Shown: positions 44,338-51,665 of the stretch, in pieces | How the letters are laid out: the number at the start of each line of letters is the position of its first letter | Position numbering within the stretch: the first letter of the stretch is position 1 | Source of the DNA: JBGOTP01 sp963717075 | GTDB lineage: Bacteria > Acidobacteriota > Vicinamibacteria > Vicinamibacterales > CAVVIG01 | DNA: 64,000 nt | Reading direction: 5' to 3' | Assembly: GCA_963717075.1 (NCBI GenBank) | Contig: CAVQVI010000006.1 | Coordinates: 124,001 to 188,000 of the forward strand | Notes under the pieces: model-generated | Seen by the model: the letters and a program-made list of their open reading frames with translations, nothing else | The model's database searches: none | Told to the model about the DNA's origin: nothing | Program-made: the position numbers and the translations under genes

Positions 44338-45134
44338 GGGACACATCGAAGCGAGCACCTATGGATCAGCTTGTCATTGCGGGAAAGACGTTCTCCTCGC
44401 GGCTCATCGTCGGCACCGGGAAGTACTCGTCGCCGGCGGTGATGGTCAAGGCGCACGAGGCCTCCGGCGCCGACATGATCACGGTTGCGGTGCGCCGCGT
44501 GAACATCTCCGATCGGTCGAAAGAGTCTCTGCTCGACTTCATCGACACAGGGAAGTACTTCCTGCTCCCGAACACCGCCGGGTGCTACACGGCTGACGAA
44601 GCCGTGCGGACGGCGCGGCTCGGTCGGGAGGCGGGACTGTCGAACTGGGTCAAGCTGGAGGTCATCGGCGACGAGCGTACGCTCTTCCCGGACAACACGG
44701 CGCTCATCGAAGCCACGCGCACGCTCGTGGCGGAAGGGTTCATCGTGCTCCCTTACACAACGGACGATCCGGTCGTGTGCCGCAAGCTCGAGGATGCAGG
44801 CGCTTCGGCCGTGATGCCGCTCGGCGCGCCGATCGGATCGGGACTGGGCATTCAGAACGTCAATAACCTGCGCATCATCCGGGAGTTCTCGCGCGTACCG
44901 ATGATTGTCGACGCCGGAGTTGGCACGGCGTCCGACGCGGCGCTGGCGATGGAGCTCGGCGCCGACGCCGTGCTCATGAACACCGCCATCGCCGGCGCCG
45001 AGGATCCGGTCGCGATGGCCGAGGCCATGAAGCTGGCCGTGCGCGCCGGCCGGCTCGCGTATCGAAGCGGACGCATTCCCCGAAAGATGTATGCAACGGC
45101 GAGCAGTCCGGTGGAAGGCCTCGTCGGCCGGTAG
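44334..45134 (+). CDS. thiG: thiazole synthase ThiG
   Basis: This 266-residue (beta/alpha)8 enzyme makes the thiazole phosphate of thiamin from 1-deoxy-D-xylulose 5-phosphate, dehydroglycine and the ThiS thiocarboxylate. Visible features: S-R-L-I-V-G-T-G-K-Y near 23-32, N-T-A-G-C-Y-T-A near 82-89, L-E-V-I-G-D near 107, and P-I-G-S-G-L-G-I near 166-173. Lys near 108 (V-K-L-E-V) is the Schiff-base lysine position. Start: ATG 44334 overlaps the ThiS TGA, but an internal ATG at 44361 (M-D-Q-L-V-I-A-G) is closer to typical ThiG starts. A REP-like repeat follows 15 bases after the stop. Confidence 0.93.
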   Translation: MRDTSKRAPMDQLVIAGKTFSSRLIVGTGKYSSPAVMVKAHEASGADMITVAVRRVNISDRSKESLLDFIDTGKYFLLPNTAGCYTADEAVRTARLGREAGLSNWVKLEVIGDERTLFPDNTALIEATRTLVAEGFIVLPYTTDDPVVCRKLEDAGASAVMPLGAPIGSGLGIQNVNNLRIIREFSRVPMIVDAGVGTASDAALAMELGADAVLMNTAIAGAEDPVAMAEAMKLAVRAGRLAYRSGRIPRKMYATASSPVEGLVGR

Positions 45135-45149
45135 GTCGATACAGTCGAC

Positions 45150-45174
45150 GCCCGACCTGAAGGTCGGGCCTACG
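45150..45174 (+). repeat. REP-like palindrome after thiG
   Basis: The hairpin GCCCGACC-TGAA-GGTCGGGC is followed by CTACG, identical to the copies at 28549, 31094 and 39353. Confidence 0.9.
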
Positions 45175-45190
45175 AGCCCGTGAATAACGG

Positions 45191-46999
45191 CTACGAAACC
45201 GCAACGAGCGGCGTGAGACCGACGTTGAGTCGGGCCAGTCGCACGTTGTGCTCGGTGCACAGCTCTTCGAGCTGACGGAGACGGGTGACGTTCATCAGGC
45301 GAGCGCTGATCACAATCGCGTCCACCTCCCCCCGGCGAATGAGATTGACCAGATCTTCGTACCCGCCCAGAACCACGTATCCGTGAAGACGACGCTGGTG
45401 GGTGCCCGGATCGTCATCGACAAACCCCAGCAGCCGGTAGTTCTCGACGCGGTCGTTCAGCAGTTCCCGCACCGCGAGGAGGCCGCCTTCTCCGGCCCCG
45501 TAGATCACGAGCCGGGTGCCGTCCTTGCGCCGGCGGCGCGCGAACTCGCTGATCAGCCGGAACGACGCGCGTGACGCGATCATCATCAGCATGAGCAGGG
45601 CGCTGTAGATGATGAATACGCCGCGCGAGTACCTCTCGAAGCGCGTGAGATACAGGATGGTCATCATGGTCGCGACAGTCCCGCCCAGCACAGCCTTGGC
45701 CATCACGACGCCGTCCATCAGACTGAAGAGTCGCCACGTCCCCCGGTAGACCCCCGCGATGAACATCGCCACCATCTGGAGCCCGAGAACGATCGGCAGC
45801 GATTTGAGGAATCCGGGGAAGAACACGTTCAATGCCGCGTCGCTGAACCGCAGACGATAGGCGCTGTAGTAGCAGAACGACACGAGGCAGACATCCAGCA
45901 GCACCTCCGCGACCCGCCGCTTGTACATGAATGCGATCGCGAGGGGTGTGATGTTGCGCTGCCGCAACTGGGGCGCGTCGGCATCCTCGTACACGCGGAC
46001 GTGCGCGAGGTATACGGCGAAAATCACCATCGCCAGCACGAACGGCGCGACGAGGAGGCCCGACCACTCGAGGCTGACGCGCCGTACGGCAATCCCCGTC
46101 AAGCCCGCCAGTACGGCGAGCGCCCACAGGATCGCCACCGCGGACCGCTCCGAAAACCCGATGGCCACGAGCCGATGCGAGGAATGATCAAGGCCGCCCT
46201 GTGCGGCCGACCGTCCTGACAGGAGCCGGGACACCGTCACGAGCGTCGTGTCGAGAATCGGGATCAGCAGCACGAGGACCGGTGCCAGCACGATCGAAAG
46301 CACTCCCGACTGGCTGTGCGGATCCGACGCGACGGCAAGCGCCAGGGCCGAGATCATCAGCCCGATGAACAGGCTGCCGCTGTCGCCCATGAAGATCGAC
46401 GCGGGATGAAAGTTGTAGACGAGAAAACCGGCAACGGCGCCGAGGACGAGTGCCAGGTACCGCGCTTCCGGGCCGGCGCCGGAGGACAGGAGCGCCGCGA
46501 GAATGAAGCTGCCCACAATGAGGGCGATGCCGGCGCACAGCCCGTCCATGTTGTCCAGGAGGTTGAACGCATTCGTGATGCCGACGATCCAGAACAGCGT
46601 CAGCATGATGTCGAGCGTGAGCGACGAGCTCCACCGCAGCTGGAAGCCGAAAAAAATGAGAATCGACGCGAGGCCGATGGCTGCGACGAACTTGGTCGCG
46701 GGCTTGATGGAAAGCACGTCGTCGACGATGCCGACGGCGAACGCCAACCCGCCGGCGACCATCAGCACGGGGAGCCGGCCGACCCCGCCAAACACGACGG
46801 CGCCAATGAACACTGCGGCGACAATGGCCACACCGCCCGATTGGGCAACGGGACGGCCGTGCCAACGATCCTCGCGGGGCCGAGCGACGTATCCGAATCG
46901 GAACGCGACCAGCCGTAACACAGGTACGAGCGCGAGGGAGACGGCGAAGGCGAACAGGAACGGCCACGCCACGGCGGTGGCTGCAGACACGACAGACAA
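45191..46999 (-). CDS. fusion of WecA/MraY-type sugar-phosphate transferase and CapD-like nucleotide-sugar module
   Basis: This 602-residue protein starts at TTG 46999. Residues about 1-330 are a polyprenyl-phosphate sugar-1-phosphate transferase with ten or so helices: R-W-H-G-R-P-V-A-Q-S-G-G near 45-56, F-N-L-L-D-N-M-D-G near 147-155 (the family NxxNxxDG site), and F-M-G-D-S-G-S near 206-212. Residues about 360-480 hold four helices of the type that precedes CapD/WbpM domains, and residues about 495-600 hold a Rossmann-type module (V-I-Y-G-A-G-E-G-G near 497-505). The first part would start lipid-linked glycan synthesis at the membrane. Fusion to a nucleotide-sugar module in one chain is unusual. 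The CapD catalytic half is absent. Confidence 0.85.
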   Translation of the reverse strand: MSVVSAATAVAWPFLFAFAVSLALVPVLRLVAFRFGYVARPREDRWHGRPVAQSGGVAIVAAVFIGAVVFGGVGRLPVLMVAGGLAFAVGIVDDVLSIKPATKFVAAIGLASILIFFGFQLRWSSSLTLDIMLTLFWIVGITNAFNLLDNMDGLCAGIALIVGSFILAALLSSGAGPEARYLALVLGAVAGFLVYNFHPASIFMGDSGSLFIGLMISALALAVASDPHSQSGVLSIVLAPVLVLLIPILDTTLVTVSRLLSGRSAAQGGLDHSSHRLVAIGFSERSAVAILWALAVLAGLTGIAVRRVSLEWSGLLVAPFVLAMVIFAVYLAHVRVYEDADAPQLRQRNITPLAIAFMYKRRVAEVLLDVCLVSFCYYSAYRLRFSDAALNVFFPGFLKSLPIVLGLQMVAMFIAGVYRGTWRLFSLMDGVVMAKAVLGGTVATMMTILYLTRFERYSRGVFIIYSALLMLMMIASRASFRLISEFARRRRKDGTRLVIYGAGEGGLLAVRELLNDRVENYRLLGFVDDDPGTHQRRLHGYVVLGGYEDLVNLIRRGEVDAIVISARLMNVTRLRQLEELCTEHNVRLARLNVGLTPLVAVS

Positions 47000-47054
47000 G
47001 ACGGGCCATTCTACCAGTGAGGCGACGGCTGTATCACGCAGGCCCGCTGTATCA

Positions 47055-47080
47055 CGTAGGCCCGACCTTTTAGGTCGGGC
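47055..47080 (+). repeat. REP-like palindrome near the end of the GT2 gene
   Basis: CGTAGG-CCCGACC-TTTTA-GGTCGGGC. It is 10 bases past the stop of the minus-strand gene at 47090. A partial imperfect copy (GCAGGCCCGC) precedes it. Confidence 0.82.
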
Positions 47081-47089
47081 GTGTTCCCC

Positions 47090-48073
47090 TCACGAAATGG
47101 CAGCGGAGTAGCGCGAAAGATACGGCGCGGTAACGCCGCCTGTCATCGCCCGCCGGATCGTCCTCGCATCCGCACGGCGCGTCCTTTGTACCAGCCGACG
47201 GCGCTCGAGCACCGGCGCGAGGCCGCGAAGTGCATCCAGCTTGGCCTTCCAGACCACCCTGCCCTGCCCCCGAAACGGGTAGTAGAACAGGGCGGCGAGG
47301 TTCAACGCGAGGTGCTGCGGCAGATACAGCCAGAACAGCTGACCCGGCATGTCCTTCACGAATGTCCACACGGCGTTCCGCTCGCCGTGATAGACCGCGA
47401 AATCACTCCGGTATCCAGTGAGGCCGGAGCTCACGTGCTCGACGACCGCCGATGGGACATAGATACACCGGTGCCCGCGCAGCCGCAGCCGGAAGCCGAG
47501 GTCGACGTCCTCGAAATAGCAGAAGAACTGCTCGTCAAAGCCTCCCACGTCTTCGAACGCCTCCCGACGGTACAGGGCCGCCGCGGCGCACGGCGCGAAG
47601 ACCTCGGCGTCGGCCGCCGGCCATTGAGCCGCCGGCACACCGTGGCCGTTGCGCCAGGCGCGCCCCGAAACGTGATAGCTGTCGCCCGCGCCGTCGAGGA
47701 CCTCTGGTGCGGACTCCAGTCGCATCTGGCTCGCAAACGCCGCCGCCGTCGGGTTGAGGTCCGCGGCGTCCACGAGCGCCTCGAGCCAGCCGGGCTCCGC
47801 AAAGGCGTCTGGATTGAGGAGAGCAAGCGCATCGAAGCGGCGCGCAGCCCGGGCCGCCAGATTGTTCGCCCGGGCGAAGCCGACATTCGTGCCGAGCCGA
47901 ATGAGCTCAACTCGACGCAAGGCGGCAGCGGCCAGTTGCAGGGATTCGTCGGTGCTGGCGTTGTCGACGACCACGATGTGATCGGGACGACGTCGCTGCC
48001 GATCGAGCGACTCGAGACAACGTTGAAGAACACTCCCACCATTCCAGTTGACGACTAGAACGGCGATTGTCAT
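47090..48073 (-). CDS. GT2-family glycosyltransferase (rhamnosyltransferase-like)
   Basis: The product has 327 residues. Family-2 features: V-L-V-V-N-W-N-G-G-S-V-L near 5-16, V-V-V-D-N-A-S-T-D near 34-42, N-V-G-F-A-R-A-N-N near 63-71, and L-L-N-P-D-A near 84-89 (equivalent of DxD). E-D-V-D-L-G-F-R-L near 188-196 is the ED-Y/x motif followed by R-x-R. The last 80 residues have a weak hydrophobic segment and many Arg. It transfers a sugar to a growing surface glycan. It sits just upstream of the WecA-CapD fusion on the same strand (gap 90 bases with a repeat), so the two may be co-transcribed. Confidence 0.9.
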   Translation of the reverse strand: MTIAVLVVNWNGGSVLQRCLESLDRQRRRPDHIVVVDNASTDESLQLAAAALRRVELIRLGTNVGFARANNLAARAARRFDALALLNPDAFAEPGWLEALVDAADLNPTAAAFASQMRLESAPEVLDGAGDSYHVSGRAWRNGHGVPAAQWPAADAEVFAPCAAAALYRREAFEDVGGFDEQFFCYFEDVDLGFRLRLRGHRCIYVPSAVVEHVSSGLTGYRSDFAVYHGERNAVWTFVKDMPGQLFWLYLPQHLALNLAALFYYPFRGQGRVVWKAKLDALRGLAPVLERRRLVQRTRRADARTIRRAMTGGVTAPYLSRYSAAIS

Positions 48074-48250
48074 GATGATGGGAGAAATTTCTGGGTGAGC
48101 GTGTAACTGAGCTTACAGATCTGTACGGGATGGCTACAGATGACCTTGAAGCCCAAGTGGTTGGCTTCTGTTAACCTCAAATTCATCAACGACTTCGCCA
48201 TGCGCTCGTTAGCAGAAAGGCGCGGCACGAGGCTTGCCTCTGAGCACAAC

Positions 48251-49391
48251 ATGTGCCGATCCATCGCGAAGCTTTCTGGTCTGTGTATTCTCTTCCTGTT
48301 GGTCTGGGCTGGTGCGGCGCACGCCGCCAGTCTGACGCTCGCATGGGATGCCAGCCCGGGTGCCACAGGTTACACCATCTACTACGGAACCCAATCGGGC
48401 GTCTACACCAGCTACCTGAACGTCGGTAACCAGACTTCGCGTCAGGTCACCGGGCTCATCGACGGCATCCCCTACTACTTCGTCGTGAAAGCGTACAACG
48501 CCTTCAACATGGAGAGTGGTCCCTCGACTGAAGTATCCCGGCGCGTTGGCGTTCCGATTTCGACGGCCGGCGACTTTGACGGCAGCCACGCTGCAGATCT
48601 CACGGTGTACCGTCCCTCGGATGGCAACTGGTATACCAGGTTCAGCGGAAGCGGCGCCGTGTCTGCCTCCCACTGGGGGGAATCAACGGATCTTCCGGAG
48701 CCTGCGGACTACGACGGTGACGGCAAGATAGACATCGCGGTATTCCGACCTGCGAACGGCACGTGGTACGTTGTGCCTTCGAGCACTGGTGCTCCCTATG
48801 CGCTTGCTTGGGGCAATGGTGCGGACAAGCCGGTGCCCGGCGACTACGATGGCGACGGCAAAGCCGACCTGGCCGTATTCCGGCCGTCCAATGGCACGTG
48901 GTACGTGTCTCGGTCGAGCAACCCGGCCTCGCCACTGGGTTATCCATGGGGGAACGGGGCCGACAAGCCGGTTCCCGGCGACTACGACGGCGACGGCAAG
49001 ACCGACGTGGCCGTGTTCCGCCCGTCGAATGGCACGTGGTACATCGTCAAGTCAAACACCGGCGCAGTTGTGGGAATCCCATGGGGGAACCTCGCGCGAC
49101 AAGCCGGTTCCCGGCGACTACGACGGCGACGGCAAGACCGACATCGCCGTGTTTCGCCCCTCCAATGGCGTGTGGTACGTTATCCAGTCGAGCAACGGGG
49201 CCCAGGTTGGATATGCATGGGGCAACTCCGCTGACAAGCCCGTGCCGGCCGACTACGACGGTGACGGCAAGACCGATTTTGCGGTGTTCCGGCCGTCCAA
49301 CGGCACGTGGTACATCGTGCCGTCGTCGACCGGCGTCCCGTACGCGACACCTTGGGGGAATAGCGCCGACATCCCAGTTCTCATCAAGTAA
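48251..49391 (+). CDS. secreted fibronectin-III plus VCBS/FG-GAP-repeat protein, one frameshift
   Basis: The product has about 380 residues. Residues 1-23 are a signal peptide (L-F-L-L-V-W-A-G-A-A-H-A). A fibronectin type III domain follows (S-L-T-L-A-W-D-A-S near 25-33; G-Y-T-I-Y-Y-G near 39-45). From about residue 105 there are six repeats of about 43 residues with the core P-x-D-Y-D-G-D-G-K-x-D-x-A-V-F-R-P-S-N-G, the calcium-binding FG-GAP/VCBS type. The DNA shows the same 129-base period. One extra base near 49097 (after W-G-N-L-A) shifts the frame; the repeat resumes at once as D-K-P-V-P-G. A surface adhesin-type role is likely. A terminator follows at 49414. Confidence 0.85.
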
Positions 49392-49413
49392 GGCTTCCTC
49401 GCACCTTTCCCAA

Positions 49414-49449
49414 AGAGTGCCCCTGAAACTCAGGGGCACTCTTTTTTTT
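49414..49449 (+). terminator. Rho-independent terminator after the FN3-VCBS gene
   Basis: AGAGTGCCCCTGA and TCAGGGGCACTCT form a 12-13-bp stem around a short AAC loop and are followed directly by eight T bases. Confidence 0.95.
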
Positions 49450-49589
49450 GCCTTTCGTCGACAGAACGGCGTCACGCTCGCCCCGTGATAGTGCGCTATC
49501 ATTAGGCGCACTCAGGGCCACACTGCGGATGATCCGAGTGATTCTTTCCGAGCCACGTCACGTGTGTTCCGCCCCCCACCTAAAACACG

Positions 49590-50873
49590 ATGCCAACTAG
49601 CGCTCCGGACCCGGGCGCTGCCGGCGCCCGGGACCGGCCTCGGGAGGTGCGTCGCCCCGTGTGGGTGCTCAGTCTCCTGCTGGACGCCGGGTTGGGCGTC
49701 TGCGCCTATCTGGCAGCCTATTGGCTCCGCTTCGAGGCCGCTCGATTTGCCGCGTTTCTTCCATCCGTCTGGTCGACCATGCCGTGGGTCGTCGTGGCAC
49801 AACTCGTGGCGCTGGCGATGGTTGGCGCCTATTCGCCGCAGAATCGGGCCTCCTGGCTCGTCAGAGTCATCGCCGGTGCGCTGCTGGGCACTGCCTTGTC
49901 CAGCCTTCTTGTCGGTCTGATGCTTGGCTTCGAGGGTGTGTCGCGGGCGGCATTTGTCGCCGATGCGCTGCTCTTCTCAATTGGCGGTCTGGGCTGGCGT
50001 GGCATCTGGACGCTGACGGCCCGCGCGCGGGCTCGCCGCGGCGTTCCGCCATCGCGCGACGACCTCGTGGATCGCACCGAGGAGATGATGACGCTCAGCG
50101 GCGTCGTCGGCAGCCTCTACGGCTATCGCGAGCTTCTCAAGAACCTTGTCCTCAAGGATCTCAAGCTGAAGTACCGCGGCTCGGTCTTCGGTTTCCTGTG
50201 GTCTCTCGCCAACCCGCTGCTGATGATCGTCGTGTACTCGGTCGCCTTCACGATCATCCTGAAGATTCGCAGCCCGAGATTTCCGTTCTACGTGATGCTG
50301 GGTCAACTGTCGTGGACATTTTTTGCCAGCTCCGCCTCGATGTCGACCGGAGCGATCATCGACAACGCCGGCCTCATGCGAAGTGTGTTCTTTCCACGTG
50401 CGATCCTGCCGATCGGCACGGTCCTGTTCAACCTCGCGCAATACCTCCTGACCTTGACGGTGTTTCTCCCCATCATGCTGTTGCTGTACGGCGAAACGCT
50501 GTCGGCACCAATGCTGCTGTTCCCGGTGTTTCTTGCGCTGCACACGGTGTTCACCATCGGCGTGGCGTTGATTCTCGCCACGCTCACGGCCTTCTTCCGC
50601 GACGTGCGCCACCTGCTCGATGTCGCGCTCGCCGCCCTGTTCTGGACGACGCCTATCGTGTACGAACACGGGCAGCTGCCCGAACAGCTGCGCCTGCCCA
50701 TCCTCCTCAGCCCCATGTCGCCGTTTGTCGTCGCCTATCAGAAGCTGTTCTTCTATCAGGAGTGGCCCGACTCGACCGTCTGGCTCGTGGCCACGACGTA
50801 TGCGGTCGGCGCCTTCGTCGTCGGGGCCACGCTGATCCTCGCGTTCGAGGATCGCTTCGCGGAGCAGCTCTAG
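49590..50873 (+). CDS. CapD-like membrane module fused to Wzm-type ABC-2 polysaccharide export permease
   Basis: The product has 427 residues. Residues about 25-150 are four helices resembling those before CapD domains (A-Y-W-L-R-F near 43-48, V-G-A-Y near 77-80), comparable to part of the fusion at 45191. From residue about 165 the protein is a standard ABC-2 polysaccharide export permease: Y-R-E-L-L-K-N-L-V-L-K-D-L-K-L-K-Y-R-G-S near 178-197, then six helices and L-L-S-P-M-S-P-F-V near 368-376. Such permeases (Wzm, KpsM) move a lipid-linked or free polymer across the inner membrane with Wzt. The N-terminal addition is an odd extra. Wzt follows with no gap. Confidence 0.88.
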   Translation: MPTSAPDPGAAGARDRPREVRRPVWVLSLLLDAGLGVCAYLAAYWLRFEAARFAAFLPSVWSTMPWVVVAQLVALAMVGAYSPQNRASWLVRVIAGALLGTALSSLLVGLMLGFEGVSRAAFVADALLFSIGGLGWRGIWTLTARARARRGVPPSRDDLVDRTEEMMTLSGVVGSLYGYRELLKNLVLKDLKLKYRGSVFGFLWSLANPLLMIVVYSVAFTIILKIRSPRFPFYVMLGQLSWTFFASSASMSTGAIIDNAGLMRSVFFPRAILPIGTVLFNLAQYLLTLTVFLPIMLLLYGETLSAPMLLFPVFLALHTVFTIGVALILATLTAFFRDVRHLLDVALAALFWTTPIVYEHGQLPEQLRLPILLSPMSPFVVAYQKLFFYQEWPDSTVWLVATTYAVGAFVVGATLILAFEDRFAEQL

Positions 50874-51665
50874 ATGACGATGATCGAAGCTCAGGCGTTG
50901 TCGAAGCGTTTCCTGCTCACACACAACGCATCCGTGGAGCTGAAGGTCAGGTTCCTCGGCTTCCTGCATCCCGAGAAGCGCCAGTCGGTCGAGGAGTTCT
51001 GGGCGTTGAAGAACGTGTCGCTCACGATCAAGGAGGGGGAAGCCGTCGGGCTGATTGGCCGGAACGGATCGGGCAAGAGCACGTTTCTGAAGCTGATTGC
51101 CGCCGTTCATCGACCGACCAGCGGGCGTCTTCTGGTCAGACGCGACGCGCGAATCGCGTCGATGATCGAGCTTGGCGTCGGCTTTCACCCTGAGCTGACC
51201 GGCAAGGAGAACGTGTTCCTCAACGCCGCGATTCATGGATTGACACGCCCGGAAATCGAAACGATCTATGGCGCGATCGTCGAGTACTCCGGGCTCGCGC
51301 ATTTCATCGACGTGCCGATCAAGAACTACTCGTCAGGCATGCACATGCGACTCGGCTTCGCGATTGCCGCGAATCTCGACCCCGACATTCTGCTGCTCGA
51401 CGAGATATTCGCCGTCGGCGACGCCGATTTCCAGCAACGCTGCATTGAAACCGTGAATGAGTTTCTCGCCCGGGGCAAGACGATCATCTTCGTGTCGCAC
51501 TCGCCCGCTTCCATTCGAGCCATCTGTCACCGGGTCTGCGTCCTCGAGCAAGGGGAGCTCACCTTCGACGGGGATGTGGACGACGGACTGGCGTTCTATC
51601 GCCGGCTCGTGACACATCGAACCGGACATGGCGACGTGGCGCTGGACGATCAGCCCTCGAGCTAG
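50874..51665 (+). CDS. Wzt/KpsT-type polysaccharide export ATPase
   Basis: This 263-residue ABC ATPase begins directly after the Wzm stop. Walker A is G-R-N-G-S-G-K-S-T near 61-69, the Q-loop region and signature are altered as usual in this family (Y-S-S-G-M-H-M-R-L near 152-160), and Walker B is I-L-L-L-D-E-I-F-A-V-G-D near 173-184. The H-loop His is in V-S-H-S near 206-209. There is no carbohydrate-binding domain beyond residue 255, so it is the short Wzt form. Its stop overlaps by four bases the end of the convergent glycosyltransferase gene at 51662. Confidence 0.93.
   Translation: MTMIEAQALSKRFLLTHNASVELKVRFLGFLHPEKRQSVEEFWALKNVSLTIKEGEAVGLIGRNGSGKSTFLKLIAAVHRPTSGRLLVRRDARIASMIELGVGFHPELTGKENVFLNAAIHGLTRPEIETIYGAIVEYSGLAHFIDVPIKNYSSGMHMRLGFAIAANLDPDILLLDEIFAVGDADFQQRCIETVNEFLARGKTIIFVSHSPASIRAICHRVCVLEQGELTFDGDVDDGLAFYRRLVTHRTGHGDVALDDQPSS

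Noticed and set aside
48700..49390. Repeats with a regular period that might suggest a CRISPR array.
   Set aside because: The period is 129 bases, the repeats are in a coding frame and code for VCBS units, and there are no spacers.
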